Shown here in pieces: positions 31,852-41,605 of a stretch of 64,000 nucleotides of DNA. The translations under genes and the position numbers were made by a program. This stretch comes from JALYGJ01 sp036558545 (lineage in GTDB: Bacteria > Chloroflexota > Limnocylindria > Limnocylindrales > CSP1-4): the NCBI GenBank assembly GCA_036558545.1, contig DATBFJ010000029.1, positions 15,831-79,830 of the forward strand. The letters are read 5' to 3'. The notes beneath the pieces are model-generated. The model was not told the DNA's origin, ran no database searches, and worked only from the letters and a program-made list of their open reading frames with translations. Every line of letters starts with the position of its first letter. Position 1 is the first letter of the stretch.

Positions 31852-34800
31852 TGGGCACGGCGCGCCTCACGGCACTGCGGCTCGTGGGCTTCAAGTCATT
31901 CGCCGAGAAGACGGTCGTCGAGTTCGGGCCGGGCATCTCCGCAGTCGTCGGCCCGAACGGCAGTGGCAAGAGCAATCTCGCCGACGCGCTGCGCTGGACG
32001 CTGGGTGAACAGGGCCGCACGCTCCGCACGCGCCGCTCCGAGGACGTGATCTTTGCCGGCTCGTCGTCGCGCCGCGCCATCGGCATGGCCGATGTGACGC
32101 TCGTCATCGACAACGGCGACCGACTCCTGCCGGTCGATTACGGCGAATTGGAAATCGGCAGGCGGCTGTACCGATCGGGTGAAAGCGAGTACCTGCTGAA
32201 CCGGCAACGCATCCGGTTGCGCGACCTCGTCGAGCTGCTCGATGCGGGCAATCTTGCCGACAACGCCTTCCTGTTCATAGGCCAGGGCATGGTCGACCAG
32301 GCGTTGGCGCTTAGGCCGGAGGAGCGCCGGCCGTTGTTCGAGGAAGCGGCCGGTGTCCGCCGCCACGAGCGGCGGCGGCGGCAGGCGGAGCAGGAATTGG
32401 CCGAAGCGGAATCGAACATCGAGCGCGTCCGCGACGTGCTCGCCGAGCTGCGGCCGCAAGCACGGCGGCTGGCCGCACAGGCGGAACAGCTGCAGGCGCG
32501 AAGGACGGCCGGTGTGGAGCTTGCCGAAGGACTGCTGGGGGCGGCGCGGGCGCGTTGGCTGTCGTCATCACAGGTCGCGGCACAGCAGCACAAGGCGCTC
32601 GATCGCGCGCGCGCCGCCGCCGACTCGGCACTGGCTGAGTTGAAGGCCGCGGAGGAACAGGCGAGCACCCTGTCCGAGGCAATCGCCCGACGGGCCCAGG
32701 ACGAGCGCACGCAGCGCTCAGAGGTCGATCAGCACCGGCTCGCCCTGACCGAGCTGCGAGTTGCGTTGGCACGTGCCGAGTCAGAGATCACATCAACGGC
32801 ACGCGAACGCGAGCGCCTTGTTGCGGAGGCCACGTCGATCGAGACGCGCCTCGCCGACTCGGCCCGCACCCTGGCCGAGCCGGTACCGGAGATGGACTCC
32901 GCCCTGGATATCGAGCTGGACCTGGTCGAGCGCCAGATCGCGGAGCTCGAGCCGAGCGCGCCGACGAGCGACGCCGCGGCACAGCTCCGCGCACGGACGG
33001 CTGAGCTTGAGCAGCAAACCCGCCGTCGCGATTCAGTCGCGAGCGCGGAGGCCGGCGCGGCCGCTCGGGCGGGCGACCTGACTGTCCGGCTCTCCATCGC
33101 GGAGGCTGAACGCGAGACGGCCACGGCCGCGGTCAAATCGAAGCAGTCCGCCCTGGCGCAGGCAGAAGAGGCGGCAGTTGTCGCCCGGCATCGCGTCGAC
33201 GAAATTGCGGCAGCCCGTTCGAACGCCCACGACCGTATGGCCGGCACGGAAGCAGAGCTGGCGGCGTCTCGGGCGCGTCTGGCGGCACTGGACGCGGCGA
33301 TGGCGAGCACGGACGAATCGCTGTCACGTGCCGCCCGAGCGCGTGGCGGAACATTGCTCGCCGAAGGCCTGGAGGTCGAACCCGACCTTCGCCGTGCCGT
33401 CTCGGCCGCCCTGGGCTCCGCCGCGAGCGCTTTCCTGCTCGACGCTGCTTCGGTAACGGCAGTCGCCGACCGGCGCGGTGTTGTCGCGCTGCGCGGCATC
33501 AGAATGAAAAACGCTCCCGCCGCGCCTGCCGCGGCAGTGGTTGACGCGGCGAAGGAGGCAGGCGGCGGGTTGCTCAGCGAAGCCATCCGTCGGGATCCAC
33601 AGGCCGAGGTGTCGAGGCTGCTCGCACGCGTCGTCTGGCTGCCGACACTCCCAGCCGCGCTGGCGATCCGTGCCCAGCTGCCGCCGGGCTGGCAAGCAGT
33701 GACCGTCGCGGGCGAAGTCGTCAATGACCAGGGCATCGTGGTCATCGGTGCCACTGCTTCCGCCCTCGATCTCCAGGCCGAACGGTCGGTCGCCGAGCGT
33801 GAAGGGACCGAGCTTGAGGCACGCCTGAAAGCCGACCGGTCCGACTTCGATCGGGAGCGAACTGGCGGTGACGCTGCGGCCCACGAGGCCCAGAAGGCGG
33901 CACGGGTCCTTGAGTCGGCCCGCCAGGATCGGCGCCGCGCAGAGGAGCAGGAGCGAGTCGCGCAGCGCCGCGCGGAACAGCTGCTTCGCGAGCTCAATTG
34001 GGAGCGCAGCCAGGCTGAGCGGTTGAAGGGCGACGTCTCCGCGGCAGATGCCCTGATAACGCAGCTGATGGGCGAGGTCGACCGACTGCGCGCCGAGGTG
34101 GAAGGGCTGGCCAAGAGCGACGGTGCGGCCGATCGGAGCGTGCGCCGGCTTCAGTTGATCGGTCGGCGCGATGAATTGCGACGGCGACGGGACGATCGCC
34201 TTGCCACCGTCGGTGTCGCTGAGGAAGCTCGGCGACGCGCGGACATTGGTCGGTCGATTGACGAGGCACGAGCCCGCGATCTCGATGCTGATCTCGAACG
34301 CGTTGCGGCGCGTGCCGCCGAGCTCGCGCTCAATCAGACGCGCCTGAGCCGTGAATTGGCCGATGTCGAGCAGCGTTCGATGGCGGCCACGGCCGTGCTC
34401 GACGGTTTGCTGGCTGCCGGATCCGACGAGCGCGAGCGCCTCGTTGCGGCCGAACGAAGCGCCGTAGCAGCGCGCGAGAAGCTGCGCGAGGCGGAAACGG
34501 CCAGCCGTGGCGCAGAGATGCAATCGATGGAGGCTCGTCTCCAGCTCGAACAGACGCGCGAGCAGCTGCTCGTGGAGCTGGCGACGATAGGCGCCGATGG
34601 CATGCGCGTGCTGCGGGACGCTTCAGGGTTAAGCCCACAGGTCAGCGAAGAAGACGAATCAAGCGCAAGCGACATGGAGGAGCTGCTCGACACGGTGATC
34701 TCGCGCTGGTCCTCCGAGGTCTCGGGCGGCGCGTCCGTCGAAAGCCCTTCCCAGGGTCGCCTCGCGTCGTTGCGGCGTCGCTTCAATGAGCTTGGCGCCG

Positions 34801-35447
34801 GCAATCCGTATGCCGTAGAGGAGTACGCCGAAGTACGCGATCGGCTCGAGACGCTTCAGAGCCAGCACTCCGACATGGAGACCGCGATCGCAAACACGCG
34901 CGAGCTGATCGCGTCGCTGTCGACACTCATCAACGAGCAGTTCCGGTCGACGTTCGCCGCTCTCGAGCACGCATTTGAGCGTCGTTTTCACGAGCTCTTC
35001 GGCGGCGGTGACGCCGAGCTGTCACTGACGATGCCTGAAGACATCTCGGCCACCGGGATCGAGATTCACGCCAGGCCGCCGGGTAAGAAACGCCAGCCAC
35101 TGTCGATGCTCTCTGGCGGTGAGCGTGCTCTGACAGCCGTCAGCCTGTTGCTGGCGATGCTCGAAGTTCGACCTGTGCCGTTCTGCGTCCTCGACGAGGT
35201 TGATGCCGCGCTCGATGAAGCAAACGTGGGCCGTTTCTCGAAGGCGCTCCGCGGGCTGTCCGAACAGACTCAGTTCATCGTCATCACCCACAACCGCGGG
35301 ACAATCGAGGGTGCCGACGCTCTTTACGGCGTGACCATCGGCGACGACGCGGTCAGCCGGGTCGTCTCGATGCGTCTTCCCGCCGCCACAAACAACGGCC
35401 ACAAACCGGAAGTGGACAAGCAGCTGCCCGAACAGGCATTGGCTTGA
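31851..35447 (+). CDS. smc: Chromosome segregation protein SMC
   Basis: 1198 residues. Walker A GPNGSGKSN at 34-42 and Q-loop region in the N-terminal ATPase half; coiled coil from about 170 to 490; hinge about 500-640 (Gly/Ala-rich, non-coiled, with GTLLAEGLEV); second coiled coil to about 1020. The C-terminal head has LSGGERALTAVSLLLAML and Walker B VLDEVDAALDE. It organises and resolves chromosomes with ScpAB, not encoded here. The rnc-smc-ftsY order is conserved. Confidence 0.96.
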   Translation: MGTARLTALRLVGFKSFAEKTVVEFGPGISAVVGPNGSGKSNLADALRWTLGEQGRTLRTRRSEDVIFAGSSSRRAIGMADVTLVIDNGDRLLPVDYGELEIGRRLYRSGESEYLLNRQRIRLRDLVELLDAGNLADNAFLFIGQGMVDQALALRPEERRPLFEEAAGVRRHERRRRQAEQELAEAESNIERVRDVLAELRPQARRLAAQAEQLQARRTAGVELAEGLLGAARARWLSSSQVAAQQHKALDRARAAADSALAELKAAEEQASTLSEAIARRAQDERTQRSEVDQHRLALTELRVALARAESEITSTARERERLVAEATSIETRLADSARTLAEPVPEMDSALDIELDLVERQIAELEPSAPTSDAAAQLRARTAELEQQTRRRDSVASAEAGAAARAGDLTVRLSIAEAERETATAAVKSKQSALAQAEEAAVVARHRVDEIAAARSNAHDRMAGTEAELAASRARLAALDAAMASTDESLSRAARARGGTLLAEGLEVEPDLRRAVSAALGSAASAFLLDAASVTAVADRRGVVALRGIRMKNAPAAPAAAVVDAAKEAGGGLLSEAIRRDPQAEVSRLLARVVWLPTLPAALAIRAQLPPGWQAVTVAGEVVNDQGIVVIGATASALDLQAERSVAEREGTELEARLKADRSDFDRERTGGDAAAHEAQKAARVLESARQDRRRAEEQERVAQRRAEQLLRELNWERSQAERLKGDVSAADALITQLMGEVDRLRAEVEGLAKSDGAADRSVRRLQLIGRRDELRRRRDDRLATVGVAEEARRRADIGRSIDEARARDLDADLERVAARAAELALNQTRLSRELADVEQRSMAATAVLDGLLAAGSDERERLVAAERSAVAAREKLREAETASRGAEMQSMEARLQLEQTREQLLVELATIGADGMRVLRDASGLSPQVSEEDESSASDMEELLDTVISRWSSEVSGGASVESPSQGRLASLRRRFNELGAGNPYAVEEYAEVRDRLETLQSQHSDMETAIANTRELIASLSTLINEQFRSTFAALEHAFERRFHELFGGGDAELSLTMPEDISATGIEIHARPPGKKRQPLSMLSGGERALTAVSLLLAMLEVRPVPFCVLDEVDAALDEANVGRFSKALRGLSEQTQFIVITHNRGTIEGADALYGVTIGDDAVSRVVSMRLPAATNNGHKPEVDKQLPEQALA

Positions 35448-36331
35448 CCGGTTACGAGCAGGGCGTCGCGAAGACGCGCCAAGGGGTGTTCACGCGCCTG
35501 CGCGGTGTTTTCGGGCGGCACATGGACGACGAGGCGTGGGAGGAGGTCGAAGAAGCGCTGATCGCGGCCGACATTGGTGCGGGCCTCGCCGCCGAGGTAG
35601 TTGAGAGGGCTCGTTCACGGCGTGACATTGACGATGCACAAGCCGCGGTCGAGGCCGAGCTGCTGGCGCTCTTCGCGCCGCGTGACGCGACGCCATGGCC
35701 GCGCATTCCCGCGCCGGACGTGCCCGCCGTCGTGCTGGTCGTGGGTGTAAATGGCACCGGCAAGACCACGACCGTGGCCAAGCTGGGCAATCGTTTCGCG
35801 ACCCGTGGTGCGAAGGTGATCCTGGCGGCTGCAGACACTTTCCGTGCGGCCGCCACGGAACAGCTCGAGACGTGGGGCCGGCGCACCGGACTGCCCGTCA
35901 TTGCCCATGCCGCCGGCGCCGACCCATCTGCGGTGGTCTACGACGCGCTGGACGCCGCGGCGGCCCGCCACGCCGATGTCGTGCTCGCCGACACGGCGGG
36001 CCGCCTCCATACGAAGACGAACCTCATGGAGGAGCTGGCCAAGATCCGGCGCACGATCGCCAAGCGTCTGCCCGACGCAACACCGGAGGTTGTCTTCGTT
36101 CTGGACGCCACCACCGGCCAGAATGGCCTCGCCCAGGCCAAGGCGTTTCACGAGTCCGCCGGCCTGACGGGGATCATCCTGACCAAGCTCGACACCACGT
36201 CGCGCGGCGGGATCGCCTTTGCCATCGAGGACGCGCTGAAGGTGCCGGTTCTGTTCGTCGGTGTCGGCGAGAAGATCGACGATCTGCTCGACTTCGATCC
36301 GAACGCGTTCGTGGCTGCGCTCTTCGCCTAG
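35444..36331 (+). CDS. ftsY: Signal recognition particle receptor FtsY
   Basis: 295 residues: a short N domain (1-80) without the long acidic A domain of E. coli FtsY, then the GTPase G domain with GVNGTGKTTT (101-110), LADTAGRL and TKLDTTSRGG. It docks Ffh-bound ribosomes at the membrane. TTG start overlaps the smc stop by 4 nt; the end overlaps a convergent MFS gene by 4 nt. Membrane attachment would rely on the N-terminal amphipathic helix. Confidence 0.95.
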   Translation: MTGYEQGVAKTRQGVFTRLRGVFGRHMDDEAWEEVEEALIAADIGAGLAAEVVERARSRRDIDDAQAAVEAELLALFAPRDATPWPRIPAPDVPAVVLVVGVNGTGKTTTVAKLGNRFATRGAKVILAAADTFRAAATEQLETWGRRTGLPVIAHAAGADPSAVVYDALDAAAARHADVVLADTAGRLHTKTNLMEELAKIRRTIAKRLPDATPEVVFVLDATTGQNGLAQAKAFHESAGLTGIILTKLDTTSRGGIAFAIEDALKVPVLFVGVGEKIDDLLDFDPNAFVAALFA

Positions 36332-37641
36332 GCCTCCGGGCTGGTGCCCAGCTGCGCTTCTTCGATCGTGCGCAGGCGACGAACGGGGGAGAAGTAGACG
36401 GCCAGAACGCCCAGGAGACCGACCAAGGGGCCAATGACCAGCGCGGCGCGCAAGCCGAGCGACACGGCGATGAAGCCGCCAGCGAGGGTCATGACCAGCT
36501 GGGCGAGGAGGACCGCCACGGTGACAGTCGCGGTCACGCGACCGAGGCTCCGGTCGTGGACGATCGCCTGTCGGATGGACGTGTCGGTGATGTCGTAGGC
36601 GGTCATCGCCGGATCCGTTACGAGCTGTTGGCCGACCAGGAACGCCATCGCGACCAGCGGCGCGCCAGCCGGAGCGAACGGCACAAACAGAAATCCCAGG
36701 ACGCCGATCAGGATGCCGCCGACTACCACCGATCCGACACCAAAGCGCTTGGTCGTTCGCTCCGTGATGAGCGCCGCGAACAGCGAGCTCAATCCGCCGA
36801 ACGCGGCAATGATCCCGATCGCCGCGGCGTCCAGACCCAGCTCGTCGATCGCGAACAGGTACCAGGTGGCGCTGAAGACGCCCCAGGTCGCGGCGGTGGC
36901 CATCGACGCCAGCGTCGTGGCGCGCAGGATCGGGTTGTGCGTGACCAGGCGGAGGCCGGCCACAATCTCGCGCAGGACCGGCTCACGCTCGGTCCTGCCC
37001 GGTGGCGGCGGCTCCTTGACCCGGATCGAGCCGAGGAGGAGGGCGGAGAACACGAAGCTGACCGCATCGACGAAGATCGCGATCGGCGCAGTGAGGATCT
37101 GGACCAGAAAACCCGCCGAGCCAAACGCCAGGAACTCCGAAACGGAGCTGGAGGCGGCCAATGCCCCGTTGGCGCGCACGAGATCGCGACGGCGCACGAT
37201 TGTCGGCAGAAACGCCCGGTCAGCCGCGTCGAAAAAAGTTGTCAGCACGGCCGTCAGCAATGCCACGATCAGCAGCAACGGCAGGGACAGCCAACCGCCT
37301 ATCGCGGCCAGCGGGATCAAGCCCAGCAGCAGCGCGCGTCCAAGGTCGGCCCCCACGAGTACCGGTCGGCGTCGCAGACGGTCGACCCAGGCGCCGGCGA
37401 CCAGCCCGACGGCCAGGCCCGCGATGAGATCCATGCTGCGGACCATGGCCACGCCGATCGCGTCCGCATTCAGCGTGACGATCGCGACGAACGGCAGTGC
37501 GACCCGGGTGATGAGCGATCCAAAGATCGAGATGGTGGCAGCTGCCCAGACGCGTTGAAACGGCCCGTTGCGCCACAACGACGGCCCGGGCAGCTCATCG
37601 GCCGGTGGCAGGTGCGGATCGGTCAGCGGGTCGTAGGCCAC
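36328..37641 (-). CDS. Major facilitator superfamily exporter (MFS_3/EntS-like)
   Basis: 437 residues from GTG with about 12 hydrophobic segments. RVWAAATISIFGSLITRVALP starts helix 1, and GAWVDRLRRRPVLVGADLGRA is the MFS motif A loop between helices 2 and 3. The N-terminal half resembles the multidrug or siderophore exporter branch; substrate is unknown. Start: an open extension to 37929 lies over ffh and is shadow. GTG 37641 follows TAGTCT by 8 nt; TTG 37650 is an alternative. It sits inverted between ftsY and ffh, interrupting an otherwise one-strand SRP region. Confidence 0.82.
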   Translation of the reverse strand: MAYDPLTDPHLPPADELPGPSLWRNGPFQRVWAAATISIFGSLITRVALPFVAIVTLNADAIGVAMVRSMDLIAGLAVGLVAGAWVDRLRRRPVLVGADLGRALLLGLIPLAAIGGWLSLPLLLIVALLTAVLTTFFDAADRAFLPTIVRRRDLVRANGALAASSSVSEFLAFGSAGFLVQILTAPIAIFVDAVSFVFSALLLGSIRVKEPPPPGRTEREPVLREIVAGLRLVTHNPILRATTLASMATAATWGVFSATWYLFAIDELGLDAAAIGIIAAFGGLSSLFAALITERTTKRFGVGSVVVGGILIGVLGFLFVPFAPAGAPLVAMAFLVGQQLVTDPAMTAYDITDTSIRQAIVHDRSLGRVTATVTVAVLLAQLVMTLAGGFIAVSLGLRAALVIGPLVGLLGVLAVYFSPVRRLRTIEEAQLGTSPEA

Positions 37642-37649
37642 GGCGGGCA

Positions 37650-37655
37650 AGACTA
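37650..37655 (-). promoter_or_regulatory. -10 element of the MFS exporter gene
   Basis: Minus-strand TAGTCT lies 8 nt before GTG 37641, with no ribosome site. It is 10 bp from the divergent ffh -10, so the two promoters overlap. Confidence 0.45.
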
Positions 37656-37665
37656 GGCGAACCGG

Positions 37666-37671
37666 TAGACT
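37666..37671 (+). promoter_or_regulatory. -10 element of ffh, predicted near-leaderless
   Basis: TAGACT ends 10 nt before the ffh GTG. TTGCAACTCC between them contains no ribosome site. Confidence 0.5.
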
Positions 37672-37681
37672 TGCAACTCCC

Positions 37682-39019
37682 GTGTTTGACGATCTTTCCG
37701 AACGACTGCGTGGCGTCCTCGGCCGCCTTGGCGGTCGCGGTCGAATCACCGAAGCCGACGTTGACGCCGCAATGCGCGAGGTTCGCCTTGCCCTGCTCGA
37801 GGCTGACGTCAACTTCCGTGTGGTCAAGGACTTCGTTGCGCGGGTGCGCGAGCGGGCGGTCGGGCAGGAGGTCCTCGAGAGCGTCAATGCCGGCCAGATG
37901 GTCATCAAGATCGTCCACGAGGAGCTCACCGCGATCCTTGGCGCCGGCGATCGTACGTTCCATCTGAGCGGGTCACCGGCTGTCGTGATGCTCGTAGGCC
38001 TGCAGGGCTCAGGTAAGACGACTGCCTCCGCAAAGCTCGCGCGCTACATCACCAAGCAGGGCCGGCGGCCAATGATGGTCGCGGCGGACATCTACCGGCC
38101 GGCGGCGATTGACCAGCTCCAGACGCTGGGCAAGCAGATCGATATCCCGGTGTTCAGGGCAGCGAACGGAACCAGCGTGCCGGACATCGCTCGCGGCGCG
38201 CTGGACGCGGCAAAGTCCCAGGCGCGCGACGTCGTGATCCTGGACACGGCCGGCCGCACCTCGATCGACGAGCAGATGCTCGAGGAAATCAGGGTTTTGG
38301 GCAAGCAGATGCAGCCGGCCGAGACGCTTCTGGTGGTCGACGCGATGGTCGGCCAGGAGTCGGTCGCAGTCGCCCAGGCATTCGTCGAGGTCGCGCCGGT
38401 GACGGGCATCGTCCTGACCAAGATCGACGGCGACGCGCGCGGCGGAGCTGCTCTCTCGATAAGTGCCGTGACCGGCTTGCCCGTCAAGTTCATGGGCACG
38501 GGCGAGCGGACCGACGCGCTCGAGGTGTTCCACCCCGATCGTCTCGCGGGCCGCATCCTGGGCATGGGCGACGTGCTGTCGCTCGTGGAACGGGCGCAGG
38601 AGAACATCGACCAGAAGGAGGCCGAGGAGCTTGCGCTCAAGATGCAGCGCAACGCCTTCACGCTCGAGGACTTCCTTTCACAGATGCAGCAGCTCAAGAA
38701 GATGGGCCCGATCGGCGGGCTGCTCGAGATGATCCCTGGATTCGGCGGGTCCGCGGCCAAGGAAGCGCAGCGCGCCGTGGACAGCGGCGAGCTGAAGCGG
38801 GTCGAGGCAATCATCCAGTCGATGACCCTCGCCGAACGGCGCGATCCGGACATCCTGACCGCAAGCCGGCGACGCCGGATCGCGCGCGGCTCGGGTACGT
38901 CACTCCAGGACGTGAACCGTCTGATCAAGCAGTTCGGCGAGATGCGCAAGCTGATGAAACAGCTCAGCGGACCGGGTGGGAGCCGCCGGGCAATGTCGCT
39001 GCTTGGCGGTCGGCGCTAG
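37682..39019 (+). CDS. ffh: Signal recognition particle protein Ffh
   Basis: 445 residues. NG domain: GLQGSGKTTASAKLA (106-120), LDTAGRT and TKIDGDARGGAALS. The Met-rich M domain (about 300-440) starts FLSQMQQLKKMGPIGGLLEMIPG and carries the SRP RNA and signal-sequence binding region. GTG start; works with FtsY encoded just upstream. No SRP RNA gene is seen in this window. Confidence 0.96.
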   Translation: MFDDLSERLRGVLGRLGGRGRITEADVDAAMREVRLALLEADVNFRVVKDFVARVRERAVGQEVLESVNAGQMVIKIVHEELTAILGAGDRTFHLSGSPAVVMLVGLQGSGKTTASAKLARYITKQGRRPMMVAADIYRPAAIDQLQTLGKQIDIPVFRAANGTSVPDIARGALDAAKSQARDVVILDTAGRTSIDEQMLEEIRVLGKQMQPAETLLVVDAMVGQESVAVAQAFVEVAPVTGIVLTKIDGDARGGAALSISAVTGLPVKFMGTGERTDALEVFHPDRLAGRILGMGDVLSLVERAQENIDQKEAEELALKMQRNAFTLEDFLSQMQQLKKMGPIGGLLEMIPGFGGSAAKEAQRAVDSGELKRVEAIIQSMTLAERRDPDILTASRRRRIARGSGTSLQDVNRLIKQFGEMRKLMKQLSGPGGSRRAMSLLGGRR

Positions 39020-39090
39020 GAAACAAGGGCGTTCGACAAAGCGTCAGGGTCATGGGAGCATGGCCAAACAACTCTTGGGAGCTCTATTCG

Positions 39091-41034
39091 ATGACCGTCA
39101 CCGGTGATGGTGCGGGCGACGAGCAGTCACGCGTCGACCGACAACCACCAGCTTTTCCGCAAGTAGCCAATTCGCAATCTGACCAGAGCACGGCCGGCAC
39201 TCCCGGCCTGTTTTCGCCCGCCGCGCCCGTGGCGGCCGAGACCTCCGCCATTCAGAGGAGTGCAATTGCTCCTCCGTCCCAGAACGGCAACCGCGGCGGC
39301 AGCCGCTTGCGCTGGATCGTCGCCGGCCTGGCGACCATCCTCGTCGTCGCCGCGCTCGGCGGAGTCCTGTTCCTCGCTGCGCCACGCGCGGGCGCCGCTT
39401 CTGCGACCGCGCACTACGTGCCCGCGGATACGGGCATGTACGCCGAGGTCAACCTGAGCCTGCCGGGTGACCAGCACGACAACATGGCTGCGTTCATGAG
39501 CCACTTCCCCGGCTTTGCCGATCAGGCGGCGTTCCAGCAGAAGCTCGACGAGACGCTGAACACGGTGCTGACCAGCAGATCCAACGGTGCGCTTGACTGG
39601 AATAACGACGTCAAGCCGTGGTTCGGCGGCCAGATCGCCGTCTTTGGCGACCCGAGTCCGGTTTCAGCCGAACCCGTCGTTGGCACGGCGCCTCAGGCTC
39701 AGACGCAGCCAGAGGTCGTGCTCGCCTTCACGGTCAGCGATGAGTCGAAGCTTCAGTCGGTGATCGACTCGAAGTCGGGCAGCTCGCAGGTTTCTACGGA
39801 GACCTACCAGGGTCAGCAAATCGACACGATCGCCCAGCCTGCCGGAATGTCACGGGCCGTCTCGTACGTCGTGACAGACGACGCCCTCCTTGCCTCGCCG
39901 AACGTCGACCTCCTGAAGCAGGCGCTCGACGTCAAGGCCGGATCGAAGCCCGCTCTCGCCGACGACAGTTTCTTCACCCAGCAGCTCGCGGCGCTTCATG
40001 CCGACCGTATTGGCACGTTCTATCTCGATGCGGGCAAGGCGGTGGCCGCTATGCCGCAGCCGTCCGATTCGCCGTTGTCTGCCAATTGCATGCAGCTCAC
40101 GCAGGCGATGGCGAGCGTCAAATACGTCGGCGAGCTCCGAGCCGAAAGTGATCATCTGGCATTCAACATGCGCGCCCAGACACCGACTGGCGCGAATGTT
40201 CCGCCGGCACCGCAGAACAAGACGACAACTCTCGCCCAGGCGATGCCAAACGACACGATGGTCTACCTCGAGATGCGCAATGCCGGCGCCAACCTTGGTT
40301 GGATGATCAAGAACCTGTTGGCCTGCTCGGCGACCCAGTCGGGCGCCAACGGCGCGGTGCCCAGCGGCCTGGACATTCTTGGCGGCGGCAACGCTGACCA
40401 GCTCTTCGAACAGTTCCTCGGCGCCAAGCCGGAGGATTACTTCAACTTCCTTGACGACGTTGCGCTGGGCGTGACCTACGCGAACGACAAGGTCGGCGGC
40501 GGAATCGTCGCCACCGTTGACGACCAGGCCGTGGCGACCCAACGCGTGGACAAGCTCCTGGCATTGCTCCAGATGGCCGGACAGTTCGGTGGCGCCCAAA
40601 GCGGCACCCAGATTGCGACCCAGTCCGCGGATCACAATGGCGTCAAGGTCACTACTGTCACCGTCACTGGGGTCGGAACACCGGACGCAGGCGCGCCGCC
40701 CGTCAGCTTCCAGGTTGCCACCGCGAACAATCGCCTCTACCTGGGTCTCAATGACTTCGTCACTGGCGCGCTCGATCGCCAGGCCAACGACTCGCTTTCC
40801 TCCAGCGCCCGCTACCAGAAGGCGATTTCGGCGGCGCCGGCCGATAATGCGGGCATCCTGTACGTCGACGTCGCCGGCGCGCTGGCTGCCTATGAAGACG
40901 AGCTCCCGGCAGAGACGAGGCAGGATTTCGAGACGAACAAGAAGCCGTTCCTCGATCCGCTGAGCAGCTTCAGTCTTGTCAGCCATATCGACAACGGCAT
41001 GGTGGTTACCAACGGCTTTCTTTACGTCGAGTAA
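39091..41034 (+). CDS. DUF3352 membrane-anchored protein
   Basis: 647 residues from ATG 39091 with GGGAG 8 nt upstream (ATG 39052 would add 13). A disordered cytosolic N-terminus (1-70, Gln/Ser/Pro-rich) precedes one transmembrane helix (about 74-97) and a large external domain. ATAHYVPADTGMYAEVNLS and the repeated modules with GGGIVATVDDQAVA are typical of DUF3352, a family of unknown function frequent in Chloroflexota and cyanobacteria. It sits between ffh and rpsP, so its expression may follow translation genes. Function is not assigned. Confidence 0.75.
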   Translation: MTVTGDGAGDEQSRVDRQPPAFPQVANSQSDQSTAGTPGLFSPAAPVAAETSAIQRSAIAPPSQNGNRGGSRLRWIVAGLATILVVAALGGVLFLAAPRAGAASATAHYVPADTGMYAEVNLSLPGDQHDNMAAFMSHFPGFADQAAFQQKLDETLNTVLTSRSNGALDWNNDVKPWFGGQIAVFGDPSPVSAEPVVGTAPQAQTQPEVVLAFTVSDESKLQSVIDSKSGSSQVSTETYQGQQIDTIAQPAGMSRAVSYVVTDDALLASPNVDLLKQALDVKAGSKPALADDSFFTQQLAALHADRIGTFYLDAGKAVAAMPQPSDSPLSANCMQLTQAMASVKYVGELRAESDHLAFNMRAQTPTGANVPPAPQNKTTTLAQAMPNDTMVYLEMRNAGANLGWMIKNLLACSATQSGANGAVPSGLDILGGGNADQLFEQFLGAKPEDYFNFLDDVALGVTYANDKVGGGIVATVDDQAVATQRVDKLLALLQMAGQFGGAQSGTQIATQSADHNGVKVTTVTVTGVGTPDAGAPPVSFQVATANNRLYLGLNDFVTGALDRQANDSLSSSARYQKAISAAPADNAGILYVDVAGALAAYEDELPAETRQDFETNKKPFLDPLSSFSLVSHIDNGMVVTNGFLYVE

Positions 41035-41072
41035 CCTTTGCCCCGACTTTCCCAGGGAGGCTTTCTGAATCA

Positions 41073-41348
41073 GTGGCAGTAAAAATCCGTTTGACGCGCG
41101 TGGGGGCGACGAAGCAACCGACTTACCGCTTCGTCGTATCCGACAGCCGCAACGCCCGCGACGGCCGGTCGCTCGACACGCTGGGTCACTACAACCCGCG
41201 CACAGATCCGGTCGAGATCAAGGTCGACGAGGCCAAGGCCAGGGAATGGATGAGCAAGGGTGCTCAGCCGTCCGATACCGTTGCGCGCCTCTTCCGCCAG
41301 GTTGGCGTCCTGCCTGAGCAGGCGAAGACAGCGGCGAAGGCTAAGTAG
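41073..41348 (+). CDS. rpsP: 30S ribosomal protein S16
   Basis: 91 residues from GTG with AGGGAGG 12 nt upstream. VKIRLTRVGATKQPTYRFVVSDSRNARDGR is diagnostic. It starts the common rpsP-khpA-rimM-trmD-rplS series. Confidence 0.97.
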   Translation: MAVKIRLTRVGATKQPTYRFVVSDSRNARDGRSLDTLGHYNPRTDPVEIKVDEAKAREWMSKGAQPSDTVARLFRQVGVLPEQAKTAAKAK

Positions 41349-41352
41349 CACG

Positions 41353-41586
41353 ATGTCAGCAGAGTCGCTCGTTGAATACGTCGCGCGTTCGCTCGTCGAC
41401 AACCCGGACGACGTCACCGTCAAGACCATCGACGACCAGGATGGTCGCGTGATCGAGCTCCACGTCGCTGAAGACGACATGGGCAAGGTCATCGGCCGCA
41501 ACGGCAGCGTGGCCAAGGCGCTGCGCACGTTGCTCAAGGTCGTCGCGGCGCGCGAAGGGGAGTCGGTCTCACTCGAGATCGTCTGA
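41353..41586 (+). CDS. khpA: KH-domain RNA-binding protein KhpA
   Basis: 77 residues. The KH GXXG loop is GRNGSVAKALRTLL, and LVEYVARSLVDNPD is the usual opening. KhpA binds RNA with KhpB and affects cell size in Firmicutes. ATG 41353, 4 nt after rpsP; the upstream open frame is rpsP shadow. Confidence 0.93.
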   Translation: MSAESLVEYVARSLVDNPDDVTVKTIDDQDGRVIELHVAEDDMGKVIGRNGSVAKALRTLLKVVAAREGESVSLEIV

Positions 41587-41605
41587 GCGCGCTGAGAGCG
41601 CCGCG

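Noticed and set aside
32729..34114. 461-codon minus-strand frame within smc
   Set aside because: Ser/Ala/Arg low complexity, reverse complement of the SMC coiled-coil codons.
35695..37656. 653-codon open frame on the plus strand over ftsY and the MFS gene
   Set aside because: Composition is Arg/Gln/Asp-rich with no family features, and it runs antisense to a clear MFS transporter. Long shadow frames are expected at this GC.
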